Assembly: GCA_023313575.1 (NCBI GenBank)
Contig: JAJTTP010000004.1
Location: 2,046,001 to 2,110,000 of the forward strand
Length of the DNA stretch: 64,000 bases
Origin: Eutypella sp. D-1
Taxonomy: Eukaryota; Ascomycota; Sordariomycetes; Xylariales; Diatrypaceae
Reading direction: 5' to 3'
Shown here: piece after piece, positions 44,301 to 56,478 of the stretch
How positions within the stretch are numbered: position 1 is the first letter of the stretch
How the letters are laid out: every line of letters starts with the position of its first letter
Translations under genes and position numbers: made by a program
The notes under the pieces: model-generated
Seen by the model: only the letters and a program-made list of their open reading frames with translations
What the model was told of the DNA's origin: nothing
Databases searched by the model: none

Positions 44301-44880
44301 TTTAAATCGATTTTTAAAAAAACTTATATTCCCGATATTCGGTTTAATAATTTCGAAATAAAGGGAAAAATGTAACGATGTTTTACCGTAATTTAATTAG
44401 GTTTACGGTAATTTACGTAAAAGCGGAGTTTATTATCTTTTTTTAATATAAATAATATAAAAGTATTTATTAAATTAATTAATTCCTATATTTTCTTATT
44501 AGCTTTTATAAATATTATCTATTCCCGGAATATTTTTAATTTGTTTTAAGCTAATAGGTAAATCAAAAAGTAATAGAATTAAACTTTAAATAATAAATTA
44601 ATTTTATAATCCGTTTTTTAATATAAGGGTAAAATATTAATATTATTTATATTAAAAAAAGCTGTATAAGCTTTTAACGGTTTTAATAAATTAGTTATAA
44701 TGATAGGTTTTAAAAATAATAATTTCTTTTTTTTATCGGGTAATTAAACCGATTTTAATAATATAATAATAACATAACATTTTATAAAATTTTAATAAAC
44801 TTTTATAAAAATTTTTAAAAATAATAATTTTAATTATATAAATATAAGGCCGAAATATTACCGATTAATGGCCGGGTTTA

Positions 44881-47800
44881 TGATGATGATGATGATGATG
44901 TATTTTACGTCCGGGTGGACCATGCTATTTAAGGCTATTTATTTACGAGCCTATATATAAGGTTACACCTAAAGTAACTAGGTGCTAACATTATATAATG
45001 TATAAAACGGCTGGAATAAGTTTATCCGAGGACGGGCCGTATTAACGTGTTACGGTTAATATAGGAAATCCTTTATTATTTATTATTTACTTATGGCTAT
45101 TTTTTAGCTAAAACCTTATTATTTATTTCCGAATTTTTTAAATTATACCTTAATTATTTTACCCGTTACCTGTTATAAATAATTTTAAAACTTACCGTAT
45201 TTTATTACGTATTTAGTTTTTAATCTGACGTTAAATAAAGCCTGGCCTTATCGAAAAAAGTTAAAAAGTAAAATGGCTTTTATGGCTAAGAAATTAAATC
45301 GTTTCGTGGCCGGGTTAAATTAAAAGTAAAAAGTACTTTTTATAATATTATAATCGAAAATATAACCGGCGGGTTTTTTTTTATACCGGTAAAAATAAAA
45401 CGTATTATGCTTAAAACGGTAATAATACTGGGTAAAATTATTATAACCCGATCGTTTTATAAAAAAGTAATATAATATTAAACGTAAAAGAAAAAGTTTA
45501 AAAAAAGGTTTTTTATATAAAAGGTTTTATCGTATATATAACGGGAGGGTGTTTTAAAGTTATTATTCGGTAAAAAAAAGTTTACGCCTTTTTTTTATAA
45601 TACGTTTAAAATATGTTAAAGTTATAATACCGTTAAAATTAAAATATTAAATAGTTTTAAATTTAGCTTAAGCGTTTACGGCCTTATTACTATCGATATT
45701 TTTATACCTTAACGTTTATTAAATAAAAGTAATAAATAAATGTATGTAAAAAACCGTTTTATAAAATGTTAAAAAATCGGTTTAAAAGTTATTAAACGGG
45801 TAACCGAAAAAGCCCCGTATAACCGCCGTATTATCGATATAAAGATATAAACTAGTTATTAAGGGGTCGAAATTATATTAATTTTTATTTATTTATTATA
45901 CCGCTTTACGCGCGGTTATTATTTTCCCGTTAAAAAATTTTATTTAAATTAAAAATCTATAAACGGCGTAAAAAAGTTTACGTTTATTATTTTAATAAAA
46001 TATAAATCCTTAATTTATACGGTTAATTTTAAAGCTATTAAAATAAATAACCAGGTCCGTTAATAAAAAGGAAAATAGTAATTTTTTATATACCTTAATA
46101 CTTTTATTTTTATTAAAAAAAAGGTATAAATAATAATGGTTAACGTTTTACGAAAAAAAATAAACGCGGGTAAGCCGGGGTTATATCGGTAAGTTATAAA
46201 CGCGTTAGCCATTTTTTTTTAAAATGGGATAAACGGGTAATTACGGGGTAATCCTTATTTAACGTCCGAAAACGTATTAAATATTTTAATTTAATTTACG
46301 TAAAAAGTATTTTTATTAATAATATCCCCGATTTTTTATTATGGATAATAATATAAATAATACGTTAAATGGGTAACGCGGCTTTAACGGTAATTTTTAA
46401 TACTTTATCCAATTTATTTATTAATAAACTTATTTTAATATCGGTTAATTTAAACACGTTTTTAATTAAAAAACGTTAAAGTTTTAATTATTAAGTTTTT
46501 ACGGCGTATATTACGATCGGTATTACGTAAGTTTTAACGGTTTTAACGGTTTTATCTGGGGGGGACCTGTATATAATTTTATTAAAATGTTATATATAAT
46601 TAGCTATTTATAATATTTTATTACTTTATTCGGTAACGTGTTTTTTAAAATTAAATTATAAATTAAAAAAGATATTATGTTACCGGATTATTTCCGTTAA
46701 AGCTTTAATTTCGAAAATATTACCGATAATAGTAATTACGTTAATTTTAAAGGTTTTGTTTTTATAAAAATGTTTAAGCTTATACTTTACTGGATTAAAG
46801 GATAAAGTATTATCTTTTTTTATTTAAATACGTTTTTTATATTAATAATTAAAGCGGCGGTTATATAAAAAATTATTAGGCCGGTACGTAAGATAACGAT
46901 ATTATTTATATATTTAAATTTAATATTAAATATCGGTTCTTTTTTTAATATTGGTTCGATATATAGCATAAAAAGAATAAAGGATATTAAAAAATTTTAA
47001 AGCACGTTATAAAATAAAGGGATAAGGTCGATAATAATATCTTTTATACGTATAATTACTTGTTAATCCGTTATAAAAAAGTTTACCCATTATATAAGTT
47101 TTACGTTTTATTTTTATTATTTTAAACGGAAAATAAAACGATTACGTAAAACGGCGTTAAAAATATTCGATATGTTTATTATTAATAATAAAGCATTATT
47201 TTTATAAGTAAACGCTTATTTAATATCGTAAATAATATAAATGGTTAAATCGATTATTAATTTTTTAAAAAAGGCGTTAAATTATTACGGATAAAGTATT
47301 TTATAACGTAATATTTATACTGTTATACGTTTATTTATTAGCTTTTTTAATCTTTTATTTAAATAAAAGAATAATGATATAAATTTTTATAACTTAAATT
47401 TAATAAAATCGGATTTGCTTATTTTCGGGAGTATAATAATTTTTATTATTTTAAAAACTTAAAAGTAATAATTATAATGGAGGCATGTTTTATATAATAT
47501 ACGTATTACTTTTTTTATTATTAATTAAATTAATTATAATAATATGGTTATTAATCCGATTTTATTAAGTGCCTTAAATAATATCCGTATATACGCGTTT
47601 TCTATTTCCGTTATTAATACCCGAAAGTTTTATAAAAAGTTAAAATAAGTTTATTACGCGTTTTTATAATTAAATTTATCCTGGTTTTATAGCTATAATA
47701 GTTATTAAAAATTTATAATATTTTTATCGGCGGTTTAAAAAATTAATACTTTATAACATAATAAATTAATTTTTTTTCCGTATCGGTAATTATTTTATTT

Positions 47801-50800
47801 TTATCCTTTATTAATAACGAACGGAAGTTATTTTTAAATTTATATTAGCCGATAATTTTAAAAATATTTTTATCGTTTTTAGTTTCGGTAATAAATTTAT
47901 TTTAATATTATTTTTTAATTCGGTATACCATTTTTTTTTAAGCTTTAATTAATTTTTAAGTTTTATCGGTATTATTTATTCGGTAAACGTAACGTAAACG
48001 GGTAATAATTTTTTTATAGTTTTCGTTTTATTAAATAATATCCCGGCCGCGGTTATATTTTAATTTGCCCGTAACTTTTATAACCCGTTTTAACATTTTT
48101 AGCAAAGTGTTAATAAATGCTTTTATTTCTGTTTTAAAAATTGGGTTCGTTAAAAAAAAAAGGTTATTAAGGTTTTATTTTTAATATAAATATATTAATT
48201 AAAAAAAACGTAACCGGGGTTTTTCGGGAAAGTTTACCGGTATTTCGGTTATTATAATATAATAATTAAAGCCGGTATATAAAATATTATCGATTATTGC
48301 CGTTATTTATAAAACGTTTAATAAGGCCAGGTTTAACATATTATTTACCGTATAAATAAAAGTTTTTAAGTTAAAAACGTTTAATAATTATATTTTTATC
48401 TATTTTATTACTTTAATGCTTAGTTTTTTATAACGGTAATAACTTAATTATTACGTTTAATATACCGTATTAAAATTTTTTCCGACGTATTATTTATTAA
48501 ATAACTTTTAATTTTCGAAAAACGTAAAAAGTAAATAAAAGTTTATTTAATCGATATAAATATTAATTAATTTAACGTTATTAATTTTTATTACGTATAC
48601 GTTTAAAAAAACGAAAAAGCGATATTGCATAATTTATAAGTTAAGATTTTATCGTACGTACGTAAATATTTATAATATTTAAAAAATTTAATTTTCCGTA
48701 AAAAAGAAAATGTTCTATTTTAAGTAGGTTTTAATTAGTTTTTTATTATCGGCTGTCTTAACTTACGCTTATAGTTTTTATATTAAAATAATATCGGTTT
48801 TAGTTTTAATTATTATGTTTAAGGTAATGTTATATATTGCCGGTTTTTTATAAACGTTTATTTAAATAATACGTAAGCATTTTCCTTATTTATATATATT
48901 ACGTTATAAGTTACGATTTATAAAAAGGGAAGGTTTTAATTAATACCGTTTTATATAACTTTTATTTCCGTTTTATTCCCGGAAAATCGTAAAGGGCGGG
49001 GGTAATAAAAGGTTTCGCCGGTATTAATAGCCAATTTGTTATATTTATCGTTATCGGTTTTAAATTTTATCGGGTGTTATCGTTTTTTAAGGTTTTTAAA
49101 AAAAATGTTTCCTTATTTATTACGTATTTATTAACTTAATAAAAGGCTTTTAATTCGGTATTAGTATTTTTATACCTTTTATTTTTTAAAGCGTTAAAAG
49201 TTAACGATATTATCCGTATAAACTTGGTTAACGTTTATTAATTTTATAAAAACGTTTATAATAAAGGCTTCTTTATTTAATAACTAAGCCTTTATTTTTA
49301 TTACGTTTTTTATCTTTTTATTTTAAAACGGGTAAAAATATATTAATGTTTAGTTTTAGGTTTAAGGTTAAAGTTAAGGTGCGTATAAACCCGGCGTTAA
49401 AGTAATAATTATTACCTTTAAAGCTTAAGGTATTAACGTTATTATATTAAAGGTTAAAGGTTTTATTATTATTTTAAGTTTATTTTTTACGGTTTACATA
49501 ACTTTTTAATATTATTTTTCCCCGAGTTGCTTAATAAAGATTAAATAGGCTCGGGTTAATTTAATAATTTAGCTATTTTTTTTATTAAACGGGTAGGGTA
49601 TAAAAAGTTATTATAAATATAAAGGCTTTTATAATTAAAACATTTAAAATTTATTTAACATATTCCTAAATTTCCGTAAGTTTTTTAATTATACCGTTTA
49701 TATCGTTTTAATTTATCGTAATTCCGTTTGTTATAAAAGTTTAAGTAACGGTTATATTATATGATTTTCGGGGTCCTTTTTTATAACCTGGTTAACTTGA
49801 AGTCGAAAACTTTAAAGCTTTTAACCTTACGTGAAAAAGTTATTATTTACTTCTGTTATAAAGATTTTAAAACGTAACGGCTAGTTTTATAAAAATTAAT
49901 AAGTTTTAATTTTACTTAAACGATAATTTTATATTAAATAATTTTATTTACGGGCTTTATACCGTTATTTATACGGAGTTTTTTTAATACTTTTTATAAC
50001 ATATATAAAAATTATTATTTAGCCTTTTTTAAACGTATGCTAATTTCGTTTATAACGGTAAAACGGTTTTATATATATTAACGGGAAGTTTCGTTTTTAA
50101 TTAAAAATGTTTAACCCGTTTTAATACGTTAAGCCTTAATAATTTTAAATAGGTTTAAGTTTAGTAATTCCATTAATGCTATTTTAACGTTTATAGGTTT
50201 AAATATTATTTATTCGTAATTATTTTCGAGCTTAAAAAAAAAGCGGCGGTTTAAGTACTGGCTTAGGTTTTCCTTTATTTAAATTTTTTATCCGGGGGGG
50301 GGGGGTAAGGCCATTTTTATTTTTATTTAAATTAATCGAAGGTATTATTTTTGCCGCGTTTTACGCGATAAAACCTAAATCCAGTTTTCCTTTATTAATT
50401 CTGTTTTTACCGCTATATTTATATATAATATTCGTAAGGTTTATTAAAATAGTTATATAGGCTTTAGCTTACCGTTATTATTATTAATTAGGTTTTTATC
50501 CGGTGATTTTTATCGAAAAGTGTTAATAAAAAGGGTAAAAAGTAAGGCGTATTAAAATTAAATAAAGCCGTTAAGTTTTTATATTTTTATATTTTTAATA
50601 TTAATGTTAATAATAAAAGTAATAATAGCTATAATAACGATAATAATATATTTTATAACGTTTATATTTTAGTTATTAATAATTTTAATTATTACTTTTT
50701 TTATTAATTAACGGGAAATATTTATTTATGTTATATATGTATTTAATTTAAAACTTAAAAAGGCCGAATCGAGGTAAACGGAAAATACGATTAAAACGTC

Positions 50801-51277
50801 GAACTTTATTTTTATTACGGCTTTTACTTTTTCCCGTAATATTTATACGGAAAAGAAAATAAAGTTATTTAACGTATTTTTCGGGGCTTTTAAAATAAAA
50901 AGGACCGGTTATATAAATTTTAAAATTTTGTACCTTTTAAATTAAGCTTTAAAGGTATAAATGCCCGTGTTTACTTTTTTAGTTTTAACATTATTTAAAT
51001 TATTAAGGATAAGCACAGGTCTTTATAAAAAAGGTGCTGTTATTGCGGTAATATTACGAATACGGATAGCTATTATAAATGTTTTAAAAACAGGCCGTTT
51101 AATACTTTGCCCCGGGGGGGTTTAAAGTTAAAAAGGCGGCGGTTTTGCCATTTTTAATATTTACGGGTGTACTTAATTTAAAAGCACGAAGTAAGTAAAG
51201 CTTACGATATAAATGGGATATATATATGTTAAAATCTTAATAATGGTTAAGGTAAAGAAAGTAAAAAGAAGAAAGAT
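44881..51277 (-). mobile_element. LINE-4, full-length non-LTR retrotransposon inside G1
   Basis: A 6.4-kb minus-strand copy flanked by the perfect 14-bp duplication AATGGCCGGGTTTA (44867-44880 and 51279-51292). Its tail keeps an unmutated six-unit GAT microsatellite and the sequence GTATTTTACGTCCGGGTGGACC, and several 3' UTR blocks stay closer to the un-RIPed state than in LINE-1. The mutated RT catalytic box is at about 46881-46920 and the 5' end, with AAGAAAGAT, is at 51277. Codons are riddled with RIP-type changes, so it is inactive. With LINE-1 to LINE-3 it defines one family of uniform length. Confidence 0.9.
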
Positions 51278-52496
51278 AAATGGCCGGGTTTAATATAATC
51301 CGTTAAAAAATTAATATAATTTATAATAATAATATAAAGCCTTTTTCTTTTTTAAGGTCCTGGTTAATAATTATATAAAATTTCTTTAACTTATAAATAA
51401 TACTTTTTTTTATCGGTTAAAGCGATTTCGACTTAATAAATTTTATACGTCGGTATTATTAGTTTTATAATAATTTCGATTTTAATAAACAGGTAAAAGG
51501 TTAAGTTAAATTTATACCGGATCCGATATAAAACTGTAATTATTAAAATTAATTTTAATATAAATATTTAAATTAATATTTATTTTTATAAAACGTTTTA
51601 TTTTTTTAAAAAAAATTATAAAATATAAAGTATAAAATACGCGTAAAATAAAAACGAATAGGTTTAATAAAAGCTTAATTACTGCCGTTTTTAAATTTAT
51701 AACTTTTTTCTTTAATCTTTTAAATAAAAGTAATTCCTTTTAATATAACTTTTTTTGTTATAATTATAATACCGAATCGGTTATTTCTCCGGTTTTAAAT
51801 TTTTTAACCGTTAACCGGGGTTAATTTAATTTTAATTAGGTTATTTTTTAACTTTTAGTTTTATAATCTTTATTAAAATCGATTATTATTTTTTCGGTAT
51901 CGGCCTCGTATATTAAAAAAATCGGGCTTAATTTATTACTTATTTAAGTTATTTTTAATTTTTTTAAAGCCGGGTTTTTAATATTTTACCCGGATTTCGG
52001 TTATTTACCCGTTTCGTTATAATTAAAAAGTTTTATTATTAAGCCGTAAAGTTTATTATATCGTTACGTTTTTAAAGTAATTCTTTTAAATTACGTATAA
52101 TATTTTTATATAAAGTAAAAAGCAATTTTATATAATAAAATTTAATTCGATTTTTTTCCGATTTCGGCCGGGATTTTTATTTTTTAAACCTTATTAAATA
52201 ATAATCGAATCCGTAAAGGTTTTAGTTTAATTATTATTATATAGCTTTTAAATCGTCGGTGAATTTAATTTTTAAATTATTTAATAACCGAATATACGAT
52301 TTAATTTAAACTAAAAAGAATTTTTAATTCCCGGTTAAAGTTTTTTTTTAACCGTAATAGTAAATTTTAAACGGAATTTTAAACGGAAATTTAAAAGCTT
52401 TTTATAATTTAATTTAATTTTATTCTTAATAAATAAAATTTTTAATTATTAATTTACGGAACCGGCGGGGTAAATACGTAAAAATAAAAGATGTAT

Positions 52497-52716
52497 TCGG
52501 AAGGAATCTCCAGATCCCAGGTGTGAGGCAAAGGGCCTTTAAGGACTAAAAGATAAAGGCCCTTTAGCACCTGCCAGATAGGCACCAGCACGCTGCCGGC
52601 TGGCAGCGGCCGGTAGGTCATACTGACCCACTTACATTGAATGTGGTGCCTTATTTATATACCTACATACCTATTTATCTACTATCTGGGCAGCCCCCTT
52701 TAAGGACTGTATTATC
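52497..52716. mobile_element. Small GC-richer insertion in G1, family unknown
   Basis: About 220 bp of nearly normal base composition within RIP-mutated G1. It contains a hairpin-forming GGGCCTTTAAGGAC...AAAGGCCC segment (about 52537-52566), a CACCTGCCAGATAGGCACC stretch, and the motif CCTTTAAGGACT twice in the same orientation (about 52539 and 52700). Clear terminal inverted repeats and a target duplication were not found. It may be a miniature element or a solo remnant that entered after the main RIP episode. Confidence 0.5.
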
Positions 52717-53129
52717 GAATTTAAATTATTAACATTTTTATTACTTAAAGTTAAAAGGAAAAAGCTTTTTAAATTATTTTCCAAGTTTTTATTAACGTAA
52801 AAAAGGGATTAAGGTTTTTTATTTTTTCGAATTTTATAAATAAATTATTTAATTTTTTATAATAAAACCTTTTTTTATTAACGTAAGTTTTACCGATTTT
52901 ATATATATTAACGGGTTTATTATAACGGAATTATAACTTTTAAAGCTTTATTAGTTTTTATAAAAAGGTTAAAAGGTTTAATACTTTTTTATAACTTTCG
53001 GGTCGGTCTTATAAAAGGGTTAAAAAACTTTTAAAGGGTTTTTTTAAATAAAAGGTTATACCGGCTTTATCCGGGTTAATAGGGGAGTTATTTAAATTGC
53101 CGGTAATTATATAAAGAAACCATTTAAGT

Positions 53130-53371
53130 TATTACGATTATGAGCGCGGATAATTAAAAATAATTTTTTAATATAACGGGTAATCGATAAAAAAATAAAC
53201 GTTTATTTTATATTATTTTATAAAATGGTTTATGGTTACTTTATATAAATAATTTAAAATATTAGCATAAATAGCTTTTATATTAGCGTTTAATTTTATA
53301 TTTATAAAGAAAAAAGGGTATAAAGGAATAGCCGTAAGCCATTCCTTGGCTGGCTAAATCTTAATAATTCA
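53130..53371 (-). repeat. G1 5' LTR
   Basis: 242 bp, the right copy of the LTR pair, starting TATTACG (from TGTTACG) and ending TTCA. It is followed directly by LINE-5 sequence, without a duplication matching the left side. Confidence 0.82.
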
Positions 53372-54808
53372 ACGGAAATAAAAATGGCTTTACTTTTTTT
53401 TAATTAGAAATTTTAAATTAAAAAAAACTTTAATTAATATTTAAACCGTTGCCTTTTTTTAAGTTAAAAAATAACTATAAATAAATAATTTTTAAGCCGG
53501 TAAATGTTAAAATAGTTATAATAAAATTTTTAAATTTTAATTTAACGGAGATTATAAAAGCGTAAAAAATTAAAATAGGTCAAACGTTTATTATTAAAAA
53601 TAAAATTATTTATTAATACGTATAAAACCGTTTTACCGTTTTAAACGAAATAAATATACGTTTCGAAAAATTTAAATAATAATTTTTATATATTTTATAA
53701 AAAATACCCGAAACCTTTTATACCGGTAATAAATCGAAACCGGTTAATAAAGTTATTTAATATAAGATTATTATATAATCTGGTTTAAAACTTATTAATT
53801 TTTATAAAATTAACCGTTTTATATTACGGTTTTTGTTTTAAAAATAAGTAATAGTTTTTTTTCGTAAAATTAAAAGTTTTAAAGTTCTCGATTTTAAATT
53901 AATTAAATTTTTAAAAAGAAACCGAAAATTGTATAATATAACCGTTATTTAAATTTTTATAACGGACGTAATTACGATAAGTTTAAAAAGTATAAACGGT
54001 ATAACCGAAAAGCTTATAACGACTTAGGAATATATTAAAATTATTTTAAATGCTTTAATTATAAAGGTTTTTATATTTACGATATGTTTTTTTTTATTAA
54101 AGAAAACGGGTAAATTATTAAATTTACCCGCGTTTATTTTACATTTATTAAGTAATTAAATAAGCGATAATATTTAAAAGTTACGTAAGTAATAATAAAA
54201 GCAGTAATTAATATTTTAATAAAGGACCGAGCTTTAACGGCTTAACAGGTTTAAAAGCTTTTTAAAGCACCCGCGTAAATATTTTAAAAACTTAAAATGG
54301 TTATTACCACTTTAACTTTAAAACTTTTAAACGTTTTAACTTTAATTTTAATTAACTTTTTAATAACGATCGGAATCTTACTTTTTATTATCTTTTATAA
54401 ATAATAACCCGATAAACGCCGATTAAAAAAAAACCTTATTTAAATATCGGCCAGTCCGATTACGAATTTAAATCGGATTTTAAAAATAAAAATAATGTTT
54501 CCCCGGATAAAATAAAAGGTTTAAAATTTAGTTATAATCCAAAGGCGTTTACGTAAACGACGGAAAGATTTACGGCGTAACGTAAAAACAGTCCTTTACC
54601 AGGATAAAAACTAATAGCCCGAAATAGCCGTATTTATTTCCGGGATATAAAAAATAACCTTTATTAAATAAATATTAAAAAAAATAAATACGATAAATTT
54701 ATAATCCGAACTGGTAATACTTTTTAATATTTACGTTTATTACGGCTTATAAAATAAAATAAAAAAACCGGGAATTAATAAAAGTTATAAGTTATTATTT
54801 ATAACGTA
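53372..54808 (+). mobile_element. LINE-5, internal fragment
   Basis: A plus-strand 1.4-kb segment of the same LINE family, colinear with about 24237-25650 of LINE-3 (for example ACGGAAATAAAAATGG here versus ACGGAGGTAAAAATGG there). Both ends are missing: the left edge meets the G1 LTR and the right edge meets the tail of SINE copy 3. It covers part of the gag-like ORF1 region and is RIP-mutated. Confidence 0.8.
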
Positions 54809-55329
54809 TAATAATAATAATGATTTATTTTACGTCCAGGTTAAACCAGCTATTTAAGTATAAGTATAAGCTTATTATATAAATTAATATGGTCCGTATT
54901 ATATAATATATAAAACTGTAAAAGTAAAGCTTAATAGTTGGTTATAATTGTTATAACCGTTATTAATTATTAAAGCTTATATTAACGTGTTACGGTTAAT
55001 AAAGGAAAAAAATTATTTAAATAAGCCGTATAGCTTATAACGGCGGTATTTATTAAATAAATAACGTAAAAAGAAATATCGTAATAAAGTAATAGCTTAA
55101 TTAAAACGTTAATTAACCGGGGTTATTAATTAATATTAATTAATAAATTAAGGTTACGTATTAATATATATTAAAGTTTTATTTACGGCTATATGGTTTT
55201 AATAAATAATTAGTAATTACGGTTAAATAATGCGGTACGATAAACGCGTATTACGATTATAACTTAATTATAAAATATCGGCCCGGTAAACCGGGCGTAT
55301 TTAAATAATAAGGCCGATATTGTAATAAG
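54809..55329 (-). mobile_element. SINE copy 3, RIP-mutated and head-truncated
   Basis: It begins with the TAATAATAATAATGATTTATTTTACGTCCAGG tail (first ~30 bases from 54809) and follows copy 2 inward, with runs such as GGAAAAAAATTATTTAAATAA where copy 2 reads GGAGAGGGGCTATCTAGGTAA. It stops near 55329, before the tRNA-related head, at a junction with un-RIPed LINE 3' sequence. It shares with copy 1 an internal segment ending GATATCGTAATAAGG or close to it. Confidence 0.82.
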
Positions 55330-55495
55330 GTTATCTAAGGCTATCTACATGTAAGCCTACAGGCAGGGCTACACCTATGATGGCTGGGTGCCGACACTGT
55401 ATAGTGTATGGGACGGCTGGAGTAGGCCGAGGCCGTACCAGCGTGTTGCGGCTGACATAGGAAATCCTTTATTTATGTTGTTTATGTTACTTATG
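55330..55495 (-). mobile_element. LINE 3' UTR fragment, little or no RIP
   Basis: About 165 bp corresponding to the 3' UTR of the LINE family (compare 22140-22310), but with GC retained: CACTGTATAGTGTATGGGACGG where the mutated copies read CATTATATAATGTATAAAACGG (22-base segments of the same block). The microsatellite tail is absent. It gives a view of the pre-RIP sequence of the LINE 3' end. Confidence 0.78.
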
Positions 55496-55688
55496 CGATA
55501 AAAAGTCGCTTTGTTTTTGCTAATACTTTTTAATTAATTCCGTTAAATAAAGTAAATTTTTCTTTTTTATTTATTAATTATTTTTATAGCCGTAAGTTTT
55601 TTATTTAATAAGGTATTTATACTTTATTTTACAACGATTAAAACGATATTATAAAATTATTTTTATTTTATATATATCGCTTTAATCC
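55496..55688. other. AT-rich spacer, unassigned
   Basis: Mostly A/T, contiguous in composition with 56479-57130 on the other side of the intact SINE. The two were joined before the SINE inserted, as the 16-bp duplication shows. No element recognised. Confidence 0.4.
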
Positions 55689-55704
55689 TTATTATCGTTT
55701 TAAT

Positions 55705-55788
55705 GGCCACCTGGTGCAGTGGCTACGCACCTAGGCTGCTCCTCTTATGGGAAAAGAGGAGAAGGGGTTTAAATCCCTTGGTGACCAA
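55705..55788 (+). promoter_or_regulatory. Internal RNA polymerase III promoter (A and B boxes) in the SINE head
   Basis: The A-box-like TGGTGCAGTGG (55713-55723) fits TRGYNNARNNG exactly. The B-box-like GGTTTAAATCC (about 55767-55777) differs from GGTTCRANNCC by one C-to-T change. Spacing of about 45 bp is normal for a tRNA-derived promoter. Confidence 0.65.
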
Positions 55789-56462
55789 GGCGGTTTTGCC
55801 GCCAGCCCCGCTTTTTCCCGCGGGCAATAAATCGGGACCCACCTTTCCGGCCTTACCGAGACCACCCCCCCCTTTTGGCCTTACCGGGCCGGCATAACTT
55901 ATGGACCCACTTCTTTAAATGGGTCCGATCTTCCGGCCTTTCCGGCCGGCGTAACTAACCCGCCAGCTGCCGACCCACTTTCCCGGTCCAGCAACGGCCC
56001 GATTAACCGACGCCCCCGCCGTTACCCCGCTTCCCCCCCCGCGGCGCCAAGGCCTCGACCCCGCTGCGATATCGTACCGCGCCACCTGGCCGCAGCTGCC
56101 AGCCACCTGCTGGAGCCACGCGGCCGCAAATAAGATCCTGGCATATACTGGTGCGCAACCCCAGTTTGCCAGCTGGCGCCCCAGCCAAGCCACCCCGCCC
56201 TGCCACGATTCTCCCCTTTGCGCCACCCTGATCTGGCAGGTGCCACCGCCACAAGCTATGCGGTATTACCTAGATAGCCCCTCTCCTTTATCAGCCGCAA
56301 CACGCTGGTACGGGCCCTGGCAGCTGCTAGCAGCTGCCAGGCCTTACACCCGCCGTCCTATGTACTATACAGTACGGACCATATTAATTTATATAGTAAG
56401 CTTATACCTATACTTAGATAGCTGGTCCAACCTGGACGTAAAATAAATCATTATCATTATTA
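55705..56462 (+). mobile_element. SINE copy 2, intact, not RIP-mutated
   Basis: A 758-bp GC-rich element flanked by the perfect 16-bp duplication TTATTATCGTTTTAAT (55689-55704 and 56463-56478). The head looks tRNA-derived: GGCCACC pairs with GGTGACC (about 55781-55787, one mismatch), a D-arm GTGC/GCAC, an A box TGGTGCAGTGG matching the consensus, an 8-bp stem with a 7-base loop ATGGGAA (CTCCTCTT/AAGAGGAG), a T-arm with the B-box-like GGTTTAAATCC, and a following A. The body contains several CCGGCCTTACCGG-like repeats. The last ~170 bp resemble the LINE 3' UTR, and the tail is an ATC/ATT microsatellite as in the LINEs. The tRNA-like part has extra bases between the D and anticodon arms, so it is a SINE head and not a working tRNA. 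Open frames inside are incidental. Confidence 0.88.
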
Positions 56463-56478
56463 TTATTATCGTTTTAAT

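Larger units (their letters stand above)
39885..53371 (-). mobile_element. Ty3/gypsy retrotransposon G1 (RIP-mutated, with nested LINE-4)
   Basis: Two direct LTRs of about 240 bp (39885-40124 and 53130-53371) bound a minus-strand element. The left LTR begins TGTTACGATCG and the right one TATTACGATTA, a RIP-altered TG. A pyrimidine tract TCCCCCTTTTTTC (40125-40137) lies against the left LTR, so on the element's own strand there is a polypurine tract next to the 3' LTR. Reverse transcriptase is recognisable near 44090-44220: a NAPATFQ-like block followed by YIIYLNDILIF, a mutated YLDDILIF. Order on the element strand is gag side at 53.1-51.3 kb, RT near 44 kb and presumably integrase near 43.4-41.4 kb. 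LINE-4 interrupts it at 44881-51277 and a small GC-richer insertion at about 52497-52716. No 5-bp target duplication is visible at the two ends. Not functional. Confidence 0.85.

Noticed and set aside
55705..55788. Functional tRNA gene (possible GGG anticodon)
   Set aside because: Eight bases lie between the D and anticodon arms and the acceptor stem has a mismatch. The sequence heads a repeated 758-bp element with a target duplication, so it is a SINE head.
55703..56254. Several open frames of 60-100 codons in the GC-rich island
   Set aside because: They lie on both strands of the SINE and owe their length to high GC; no protein family is recognisable.
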